Source: Planctomycetota bacterium (GTDB lineage Bacteria; Planctomycetota; PUPC01; JACPCR01). From it: a DNA stretch of 33,653 nt. Position numbers and translations under genes: made by a program. The notes under the pieces are model-generated. The model searched no databases and was not told where the DNA came from. It saw only the letters and a list, made by a program, of their open reading frames with translations. How positions within the stretch are numbered: position 1 is the first letter of the stretch; each line of letters begins with the position of its first letter. Where the stretch lies: NCBI GenBank assembly GCA_030740295.1, contig JASLXP010000315.1:1-33653 (forward strand). The letters run 5' to 3'. Of this stretch, positions 1 to 6,327 are shown one piece after another.

Positions 1-40
1 GGGGCGCGCGACCCGGGGCGTTTTCTTTCTTCACTGCTCT

Positions 41-68
41 GGGTTGTGGGGGGGGGTTGGGGGCCCCC
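41..68. repeat. G-rich low-complexity tract at the window edge
   Basis: Runs of three, nine and five G occur at 41-43, 48-56 and 59-63, and the last run is followed directly by five C (64-68). The sequence could fold as a G-quadruplex or a short GC hairpin. Because it lies at the start of the window it could equally be an assembly or sequencing edge effect. Nothing coding is visible in 1-187. Confidence 0.5.
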
Positions 69-153
69 GCGCCCTGTAGCAACTCCTTACGTAACAATGG
101 ACAACCTTCTCCTCTCCCGATTTGACCAACGAAGCTCGTGACCGGCGCAAGCG

Positions 154-183
154 CTGACACCCTGACACCAGATTCCTGACACC
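154..183. repeat. Three CTGACACC direct repeats upstream of the first gene
   Basis: CTGACACC occurs at 154-161, 162-169 and 176-183. The first two copies are adjacent and the third follows a 6-base spacer. The cluster ends 4 bases before the ATG at 188 and occupies the place where a Shine-Dalgarno sequence would be expected; none is seen. It may be a small interspersed repeat or a protein-binding site. Its role is unknown. Confidence 0.55.
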
Positions 184-187
184 CCAC

Positions 188-1798
188 ATGCTCCTTCCTT
201 ATTCTCGCCTGTTGTTTCTATCGTCTGCTCTGCTCTACGCCGCCCCCGCGGACATACCAGATGTCCTGACCGAGGAATCCGGCAAGTTTCAGCGTCTGCT
301 GGCCAGCCCGGTTCCAGAGCTTCGCATCGAAGGCGCCCAGGGGGCTTCTCACCTCAAGCTCCAGTCACTCGAGCCGAATCTGATACAGCTTCTGAAGGAC
401 AAAGACCCACAGGTCAGGCGGGAGGCGGCCAAAGCTCTCAGCCGGTGCGGTACCTGGAAGGCCGTGCCTGGCCTGATCAGCCTGCTCGGTGAAGATTCGA
501 GTTGGCCCGTCCGGGAACACTCACTCCTTGCACTCCGTCAGATCTCCGGACAGCTCACTCCGGGCCTGGCGAAGCCATCGTGGGAGAAGTGGTGGACTTC
601 GACGAGTCTTAAAGAAAAGCAGAAGCGGCTATTCGCCGAAATGGCGAGCCCGGACCCGGACAAACGCCTCGCAGCCGCGCGTTCCCTTCGCTGCATGGCG
701 ACACCGGAATCGGAAGCGCAGATTCTCGAGCTGCTTGAAAAGAGCAACCTTATCGGCCCCGAGCAGAGGGCACTGCTGACCGAAGCACTCGGCCGCATCG
801 GAACCGGCCGCTCGATGCCCTACCTTTTGGGCCGGGCGAGCGCAGGCGACCGCGCCGCGGCATGGGCCGTTGGACAACGAGGCGGCAAGGAGGCAGAGGA
901 CGCTCTGCTCAAGGGATTCCGGCGCAATCGGAGTATGGATTTCATGCTCAATCTTGACCGGGTGAAGTCAGGCAAGTGCGGTCCGTTCGTTGCCGTATTG
1001 TGCCGAGAGTTGCCTTCACTGATTAACAACTCGCAGCGGTCCGAGGACGTCCGCTTCGACCCATCGCCGCGGCAGCGGGTCACCGCGAACCTTATCCGCC
1101 GATCGGGACGGGGCCCCGCCCTGGTCGATCTCGTGCTGAAGCAATTGGAAGGAACGGTGGACGTAAGCTCAGTTCCGAAGGACCTGAGGCCGATGTTGAA
1201 TCAGATGTGCACGGTCGTGCAGCCGGGGTTCATCCGTGAAGGCTTTGGCTCTTCCGCGTGCCTGCTCACCGCGCTTTATCACGTGGCCGACGACAGATCC
1301 ATCGCGCCCCGGCTGGTTGCCCAGCTCAGGAATCCATCCCTCATCGTCAGGATTTACGCCGCGCTTACTCTCGGCAAATTGAAAGCGCCTGAAGGAATCG
1401 CTCCGGTGATCGCAATCATCAGGGAGGGTTATCCCTTCTCCGATTCCACTGCGCTCGCTTCGGGCAAGCACACGTCCGTTTTCCGCGATGTTAACGGCAA
1501 ACGGAAGCGGCAGAGCCAGACGATCCGTTGGCTCGGATACTTCTGCATGGCCCTGGGAAGAACCGGCACGGTAACCGCCAGAAAGGCGCTCGAAGAATTC
1601 GCCGTCAACCTGAAGAGACCCCGTGACGTCCGGTACGGCAGCGTTGTTGGACTGGGATTCATCGGGTCAAAGGAGTCGCTTCCCGCTCTTCAGAAAGCCG
1701 CAGCAGAAGACCCGATCTGGATGGTTGGCGATACGGCAAAGCAGACGATCTCAAGGATTCAAGGGTCGGTTCTCGCGTTGAGCCTGGAGAAAGATTGA
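188..1798 (+). CDS. Secreted HEAT-repeat protein
   Basis: This 536-residue protein begins with a hydrophobic signal peptide (about residues 1-21, with an APA cleavage-type site at 19-21), so it should be exported. The rest is mostly paired amphipathic helices of HEAT type. Clear examples are residues 58-88 (IQLLKDKDPQVRREAAKALS) and 92-120 (PGLISLLGEDSSWPVREHSL), with more near the C-terminus around the motifs LVAQLRNPSLIVRIYAALTL and RKALEEFAVNLKRPRDVRYG. A tryptophan-rich stretch (SWEKWW, 131-136) separates the N-terminal repeats from the rest. HEAT repeats form a solenoid for protein binding and suggest a scaffold or adaptor rather than an enzyme. The next long + strand gene also begins with HEAT repeats after a signal peptide, so the two may act together. 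The partner is unknown. Confidence 0.85.
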   Translation: MLLPYSRLLFLSSALLYAAPADIPDVLTEESGKFQRLLASPVPELRIEGAQGASHLKLQSLEPNLIQLLKDKDPQVRREAAKALSRCGTWKAVPGLISLLGEDSSWPVREHSLLALRQISGQLTPGLAKPSWEKWWTSTSLKEKQKRLFAEMASPDPDKRLAAARSLRCMATPESEAQILELLEKSNLIGPEQRALLTEALGRIGTGRSMPYLLGRASAGDRAAAWAVGQRGGKEAEDALLKGFRRNRSMDFMLNLDRVKSGKCGPFVAVLCRELPSLINNSQRSEDVRFDPSPRQRVTANLIRRSGRGPALVDLVLKQLEGTVDVSSVPKDLRPMLNQMCTVVQPGFIREGFGSSACLLTALYHVADDRSIAPRLVAQLRNPSLIVRIYAALTLGKLKAPEGIAPVIAIIREGYPFSDSTALASGKHTSVFRDVNGKRKRQSQTIRWLGYFCMALGRTGTVTARKALEEFAVNLKRPRDVRYGSVVGLGFIGSKESLPALQKAAAEDPIWMVGDTAKQTISRIQGSVLALSLEKD

Positions 1799-1839
1799 TG
1801 CGGCTGAAGAGAGGTCGGCTGGAAGTTCTCCGGCTTTTA

Positions 1840-1885
1840 GATTGTATGCAAAATGTCTACAATTGTATCACTGAGGCATACAATC
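1840..1885. promoter_or_regulatory. Palindrome cluster, probable operator
   Basis: A perfect 10-bp inverted repeat GATTGTATGC / GCATACAATC occupies 1840-1849 and 1876-1885. Between its arms lies the perfect palindrome TACAATTGTA (1858-1867). The word ATTGTAT occurs at 1841 and 1862 and, inverted, at 1878. The block is more AT-rich than its surroundings and ends at the ATG at 1886. This is the layout expected of a binding site for a dimeric repressor, such as an autoregulating antitoxin. No regulator gene is intact here, so the function is inferred. Confidence 0.5.
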
Positions 1886-2053
1886 ATGATCCAGTTGGAT
1901 GGATGGCTTCGGCCCCACAAGACCAGCTCTCAGGAAATCGACAACCTGCTGGCGATCGGCCGACCGCGAATTAATTCCGTATCCGAGCTCGACAGAATTC
2001 GGGCCGATCTCAGCACCTCACCAAGCCTTACTGGCCACGTAGGACTTGTCTGA
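1886..2053 (+). pseudogene. Fragment resembling a HEPN-type small protein
   Basis: This 55-residue frame opens with MIQLDGWLRPHKTSSQEIDN. The WLRPHKTS...EI.NLL pattern resembles, from memory, the start of small helical HEPN-like proteins found in toxin-antitoxin or abortive-infection loci. Those are usually well over 100 residues. After about residue 25 the resemblance fades and the frame stops, overlapping the 3' end of the opposite-strand gene at 2028-2297. It is therefore best read as an N-terminal remnant. The frame also opens upstream at 1853, but that start lies inside the palindrome cluster. It could instead be a chance short ORF. Confidence 0.35.
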
Positions 2054-2297
2054 TTTCAGCGTCATCGGGTGCCAGGTCAATAATCAAGTCACCTCCGCGA
2101 AGAGAAACATAATCCTTGGGGCCATAGTTTACTCGCCACACGAACCCGCCGTTCTCCACAATCTGTGAGATCGTGATTAAGCTATCTGCGACATCTAATC
2201 CAAGCTCCTTTGCTCTACGATTTGCTGCCGCAAGTGCTTTCGCCAGCGAAACCGCCAGGTTGTCATCAAGGATATCGGAATTCAGGGTTGTGCTCAT
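2028..2297 (-). CDS. Small conserved-looking hypothetical protein
   Basis: This is an 89-residue acidic protein with no signal peptide. Its N-terminal half is helical (NLAVSLAKALAAANRRAKEL), and its C-terminal half has strand-forming stretches ending in GGDLIIDLAPDDAEIRQVLR. It has the best ribosome-binding site in this part of the window, AAGGAGG at 2305-2311 (complement) with a 7-base spacer, which supports real translation. Its ATG overlaps the TGA of an upstream frame (ATGA), so it looks translationally coupled to the remnant at 2266-2463. Size and context suggest an immunity or antitoxin-like partner in a small accessory locus. I do not recognise a named family. Confidence 0.55.
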   Translation of the reverse strand: MSTTLNSDILDDNLAVSLAKALAAANRRAKELGLDVADSLITISQIVENGGFVWRVNYGPKDYVSLRGGDLIIDLAPDDAEIRQVLRGQ

Positions 2298-2463
2298 TGC
2301 TCCGCCTCCTTCGGCAGGTCAAGGATAGTACGAAATTCACCATCAGCAATATGAACCCTCCTTCCTCGTGGCCATCTCTCGAGCCAGGCTGAGATTCGGA
2401 CCAGGCATCACGTAGTGCTTTCTGAACAGAGCGTGCTCCAAGGATCTCATCATATCCTGACAT
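2266..2463 (-). pseudogene. Frameshifted or truncated small gene upstream of the 89-aa gene
   Basis: The frame starts MSGYDEILGARSVQKALRDA and runs into a GHEEGGFIL motif. This reads like the N-terminus of a small JAB-like protein family I recall from similar genomes. Directly after that motif the frame turns into an unnatural basic tail. A neighbouring frame, by contrast, gives sensible protein (HIADGEFRTILDLPKEAEQ) and ends in a TGA that overlaps the ATG of the gene at 2297. The simplest reading is a frameshift near 2350-2365, with the original gene coupled to the next by an ATGA overlap. Alternatively two short frames overlap by chance. Confidence 0.4.
2305..2311 (-). promoter_or_regulatory. 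Strong Shine-Dalgarno of the 89-aa gene
   Basis: AAGGAGG on the minus strand lies 7 bases before the ATG at 2297. It lies within the 3' end of the upstream frame, as expected for two coupled genes, and it fixes the start of the 2028-2297 gene. Confidence 0.65.
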
Positions 2464-2557
2464 AAACGGTGAGTTTGCTGAGATGTGTTCTCGAATTCAA
2501 CAGGGCAAACAGTGTTCAGTTGTAACTGAGATGAGCTTGCAGCAGTGGCTGAATAGT

Positions 2558-2578
2558 GCGTAATACGTGATACGTAAC
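2558..2578. repeat. Three degenerate heptamers (GCGTAAT type)
   Basis: The sequence reads as three 7-base units: GCGTAAT, ACGTGAT, ACGTAAC. They are related to the clearer heptamer array at 30461-30502. The array is 62 bases upstream of the gene at 2641 and lies in a 177-base gap where I see no other structured feature. Confidence 0.45.
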
Positions 2579-2640
2579 AAGAACTGCAATGCTTTACTTT
2601 TGGCAGCCACGCAAACCCCAGTCATCTATAATCTCAGCCA

Positions 2641-5031
2641 ATGAAGTTACCAAACCTGTTGCTGCCCATCTTTGTCCTGGCGTCTGCTGTTTCTCTACAC
2701 GCTGAATCAAACGGACCAGTCCCTCAGCCGACTGTCTTCGACCAGTTCCGCAAGAAGCCGACGGCGGCTATCGCGCTGCGACTTGCCAGAGAGGGGCTGT
2801 CTGACCCATCTGATTTGCGGATGGGGTTGATGCTTCCGGAGAAGGCCACGCGGCTCCTTGCCTGGGCCCTACACCGCTACCCGAATCCTGCGTTGCGAAA
2901 GGAATTGGAAAGCATGCTGCGATCGCCCGATCAGGTGGCTGGCTATTGGGCGGCCATGGCCCTGGGTCGCATTGGTGATTCGGCAAGCATCCCTGCCCTG
3001 GCCGCGCAGCTTCCCGACAAGGCAGATGGCTTCTGGGAAGTAAGCCGTGGCGGCCCCGACCGGCGGGAGAGAACCCTCTACTTCAAGTACGTCTGGAATA
3101 AGAAGCAGAAGAAGAATGTCCGCAGACCAACGGACGCCCCTCCGGAAATGCCCAATGTCCGCGTTGCATACGCTTCCGTCGAAGCGCTCGGACAAATCGG
3201 AGACGAAGAAGCTCTGGAGATTTTGATGCGCGAGGCGAAACGTGACCATTATCTGATCCGCTACGGCGCGGCCCGAGCGCTCGGGCGCATGAGGCATCAG
3301 CCGGCAAAGAAAGTGCTGAAAACGATGAGCGAAAAAGATCCCGTGCTGGTCGTTCGCGCCGCCGCAAAAGAATCACTGCAAAAGCTTGCGGGCGCAGGCT
3401 CACGAGCTTCGGCGCCGCGAGGGCTGCCGTCTTCGATCATCTTTATCAAGACGGAGGAACGGACCGAATCCAACCTTGGCTTCCGGGATTCCTACCCGTA
3501 TCCGAAGACGCCGTGGTACGCTCACGGCCAGAACCTCTATTCCCTGACGCCTCCGCAGCCGGACGGCATCCTGAGGAATCTGACAAATCTGAAAGACGGA
3601 GCAGTTCAGGGCGCTGAAATTTCCTGGGACGGCAGGAAAGTTCTCTTTGCGATGAGGAAGCACTTCAAGACCGATGGCTTTCACATCTACGAGATGAATG
3701 TGGACGGTTCCGGTCTGCGGCAAATAACATCGGGCAACTGCAATGATGTTGACCCGCACTACCTGCCCGATGGGAAGATCGTCTTCTGTTCCGACCGGAC
3801 CGGATATCGAGAGTTTTATCACCAGGAACGCTCGCGAGTGCTTTACACGGTGGAAGCGGACGGCAGTGACGTTCAGCAAATCACTTTCAATCCCAATTCG
3901 GATTTCGAGCCTTACGTGCTGAACGACGGGCGAATTCTCTACGCCAGTTACCGCTTCTACGGCCAGGACGGCGGGCCGGGCGCCGTGCCGGGCGACAAGC
4001 GCACGGGGTTGGGCCGCATCGAAACAGTGCTCCGGTCGGTCCTGCCGGATGGATCGGGGGACCAACTGTTTTATGGCAGCATGCGAGGCGGCTTTTTCAG
4101 CACGCTCCTGCCGATGCCTTACGCCAATCAGTTTCAGACCACTGCGCACCCGCGCACGAAACAGATGGTCGGCGTGTCCGTCAGCTTTTCCCGGCTACTG
4201 CCCGATGGGCGAATGGTCTGCGTTACGCCGTCGGGCCTCACCGTCATCGATACGGCCGCGGACCCTACGGACTGCGAACTCCCGCTCTATCCGGAGATCA
4301 TGAACCTGGCAGGCGGCGAAGAAGTCTACATCCACAGCTTCGACGACCAGAACCCCATAGGACGCTTCACGTCGCCTTATCCGGCAGGAGGCGACTGGGT
4401 GTTTGTTTCCTACGCGCCGTGGCACGACACCCGCTGGAACGGTTACGGCCTTCACCTGTTAAATCTGAAAACGCGAGAGCTGCGCCTGGTCTACGACGAC
4501 CCTGACCTGAGCGATGTCGACCCGATCGCCGTTGCCCCTCGCGCTCGTCCGCCGGTCATTCCTCCGGTCAGAAAACCGAACAGCTCGAACACGGGCTTCG
4601 TCGTCTGCCAGTCCGTCTTCAATTCCGATTTGCCATTTGACCGGACGAAGGTGGCCAGCGTCCGCGTCCTCGAAGCAGTGCAGATGGGCATGGCCATCAA
4701 TGCAAACGGCGGCTTCGAGACGCGCGTCCTTGCCTCGGTACCGCTGGCGAAGGACGGTTCATTTCACGTCGAAGTGCCGGCCGACACACCGATCCGTTTC
4801 GAGTTGGTCGACCTCGATGGCAAGACTCTGGTTCACGAAACGGCTTTCAGCTACGTCCGTTCCGGCGAGCGGAAGGGCTGCATCGGATGCCATGAGCCCA
4901 AAGCCCGCGGCGTGCCGAACAGTTTTTCGGATGCGTCACTCCGGCCGCCGTATAAAGCGCTGCGCAAACGGGGTGACTTGATCTACGAGGGCTCTAAGCG
5001 AGCTTCCTTCAATTACATTTTCAGGGAGTAG
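2641..5031 (+). CDS. Secreted HEAT / TolB-propeller / c-haem protein, hydrazine synthase alpha-like
   Basis: The 796-residue protein has a signal peptide (about 1-21, ending LHA). HEAT-like repeats follow at about 70-130 and 170-250 (VRVAYASVEALGQIGDEEAL, LIRYGAARALGRM). A region of TolB/WD40-like blades begins near 315 with DGRKVLFAMRKH, DGFHIYEMNVDGSGLRQITS and LPDGKIVFCSDRTG. The C-terminal part carries one CXXCH haem-c motif (C747, C750, H751) after the sequence SGERKGCIGCHEP. This order resembles the family annotated as hydrazine synthase alpha-subunit-like, which is widespread in PVC bacteria that do not perform anammox. It is probably a periplasmic redox or binding protein. The beta and gamma subunits are absent and only one haem site is visible, so hydrazine synthesis is not supported. 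Confidence 0.8.
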   Translation: MKLPNLLLPIFVLASAVSLHAESNGPVPQPTVFDQFRKKPTAAIALRLAREGLSDPSDLRMGLMLPEKATRLLAWALHRYPNPALRKELESMLRSPDQVAGYWAAMALGRIGDSASIPALAAQLPDKADGFWEVSRGGPDRRERTLYFKYVWNKKQKKNVRRPTDAPPEMPNVRVAYASVEALGQIGDEEALEILMREAKRDHYLIRYGAARALGRMRHQPAKKVLKTMSEKDPVLVVRAAAKESLQKLAGAGSRASAPRGLPSSIIFIKTEERTESNLGFRDSYPYPKTPWYAHGQNLYSLTPPQPDGILRNLTNLKDGAVQGAEISWDGRKVLFAMRKHFKTDGFHIYEMNVDGSGLRQITSGNCNDVDPHYLPDGKIVFCSDRTGYREFYHQERSRVLYTVEADGSDVQQITFNPNSDFEPYVLNDGRILYASYRFYGQDGGPGAVPGDKRTGLGRIETVLRSVLPDGSGDQLFYGSMRGGFFSTLLPMPYANQFQTTAHPRTKQMVGVSVSFSRLLPDGRMVCVTPSGLTVIDTAADPTDCELPLYPEIMNLAGGEEVYIHSFDDQNPIGRFTSPYPAGGDWVFVSYAPWHDTRWNGYGLHLLNLKTRELRLVYDDPDLSDVDPIAVAPRARPPVIPPVRKPNSSNTGFVVCQSVFNSDLPFDRTKVASVRVLEAVQMGMAINANGGFETRVLASVPLAKDGSFHVEVPADTPIRFELVDLDGKTLVHETAFSYVRSGERKGCIGCHEPKARGVPNSFSDASLRPPYKALRKRGDLIYEGSKRASFNYIFRE

Positions 5032-5055
5032 GAGGGAGCGTGGGTGTAGCGGCTA

Positions 5056-6171
5056 CTACCGTCCAGCGCCGGGGCGGGTGGTCGAATGATAGTTGCGATA
5101 GACGAGAGCCCTGCCTTTGGAGTCTACGTTTGTCCAGCACGCGATGTAACCGTGAATGATGTCCTCCTCCGGGTCGTACCAGGCGCTCAGGTTCTTCATG
5201 CGATCATTCTCAGGCTTCAGTATCTCCGGCTGGTTGTCTCCGTACAGATCCCATTTCAATCCGTCTTTCGAATGGATTCTCCAGATGGCGCTTGGTTCCC
5301 ACTTCTCAGAGACCCAGCAGAACCAGCCGTGTCTTCCGGCGCGAATGACATGCGGAAATATCATGCTTTTGCCCTGGAGCGCCATTGGCAGCAGATTCAC
5401 GATCTTTCCGTCTCTGCGATGAAAGTGCCACTTGCCGCCGTCCGCCGAGTAGAGCAGAGCCAGGCATCCTCGCCTGGGGTATTGGTTGGAAAAGAACAGA
5501 AACCGGTTTTCCAGCGGTGACGACCGGTTGAGCTTTGCAGGCTTCGCAGGCTGATAGAACAGACCCCGTCCATCCGCCCACCGGGGAGGCTTCCCGGGGC
5601 CGAACTCGTCGTAGATTTCGCCTTTCAGCATACCTTTGTAGCGCCAGCTTCCCGGCTCTCCCGTCTTTGAGGAAAGAAAGGCCGGATAGACGCGGCCGCC
5701 CCGCGGAGGGTAACCGTCGCTGACGTGAGCGATGACGAAGTAGCCGTCCTTCCTGTCATAGGCCACCGAAGGGCGGGTGAACCGTCGCTTGCCGGCCAGC
5801 TTCCCGTCCGGCCCCTTAACGTCATCTATGATCCCGTTGGGGATTGCGATTTGTGGCTTACTGAACTGTGTGGGGCTTGTTCCGATGAACCGGGCAATCC
5901 CATCTTCGTTCGCACCGCCGATAGTACTGTTCCAGAACTCGAATCGATCCCTGGTCCTGCGGATCAGAGTCGAATAGCTGCCGGACAGAGAAGGCACGAA
6001 CCGGAACGGTCCATCCCAGTTCTTCGCCTGGATTGTGCGCGACTCCTCAGGCGACGTCGGCTCCCCGTCAGCCCGAGCTGAGAACCATGAGAAAAAGAGG
6101 CAGCACAAGAATATCGGCACGCTTATTCGGCCATACCCCAGCCAATTAACTGCCCGATGATGATCATCCAT
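5056..6171 (-). CDS. Secreted beta-propeller protein, glycosidase-like fold
   Basis: Starting at the ATG at 6171 gives 371 residues with a good signal peptide: a hydrophobic core at 17-30 and an ARA cleavage site at 32-34. A longer frame to 6300 would need a TTG start and would bury that signal, so I reject it. The body has repeated strand-turn blades with aromatic and Asp-rich loops (RDRFEFWNSTIGG, LLYSADGGKWHF, WRIHSKDGLKWDLYG, WYDPEEDIIHGYIACW). This resembles five-bladed propellers of the GH43/GH32 type or sialidase-like proteins. I cannot place catalytic residues with confidence, so enzymatic activity is open. It converges with the haem protein gene (24-base gap) and diverges from the permease gene. 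Confidence 0.6.
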   Translation of the reverse strand: MDDHHRAVNWLGYGRISVPIFLCCLFFSWFSARADGEPTSPEESRTIQAKNWDGPFRFVPSLSGSYSTLIRRTRDRFEFWNSTIGGANEDGIARFIGTSPTQFSKPQIAIPNGIIDDVKGPDGKLAGKRRFTRPSVAYDRKDGYFVIAHVSDGYPPRGGRVYPAFLSSKTGEPGSWRYKGMLKGEIYDEFGPGKPPRWADGRGLFYQPAKPAKLNRSSPLENRFLFFSNQYPRRGCLALLYSADGGKWHFHRRDGKIVNLLPMALQGKSMIFPHVIRAGRHGWFCWVSEKWEPSAIWRIHSKDGLKWDLYGDNQPEILKPENDRMKNLSAWYDPEEDIIHGYIACWTNVDSKGRALVYRNYHSTTRPGAGR

Positions 6172-6327
6172 GACGTTACTTTTCAGCGGAGACCTGTTGC
6201 TGTCTATAGCAGGTGAAGCATTGATTCTGAACGCACCATCTTTATCCTTCCATAACTTTATCAAGGTAACAGGAAAAGCAAATGACGGAGACTTCGCCAA
6301 GTACCTGCCTCACCAGCGGAGGCCCGC
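6172..6327. promoter_or_regulatory. Divergent promoter region
   Basis: These 156 bases separate the divergently transcribed propeller gene (start 6171, -) and permease gene (start 6328, +), so both promoters must lie here. I see a weak imperfect inverted repeat at 6192-6214 (ACCTG..GCT / AGC..AGGT) that could be an operator. GGAGG at 6318-6322 is the permease ribosome-binding site. No convincing -35/-10 pair stands out. Confidence 0.4.

Noticed and set aside
2641..5031. Genuine hydrazine synthase and an anammox bacterium
   Set aside because: Only an alpha-like protein is present, with one haem motif and HEAT repeats in front. No beta/gamma subunits or other anammox genes are seen, and such look-alikes occur in many non-anammox PVC bacteria.
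6172..6300. Longer start for the propeller gene
   Set aside because: It needs a TTG start and would place 43 polar residues before a clear signal peptide.
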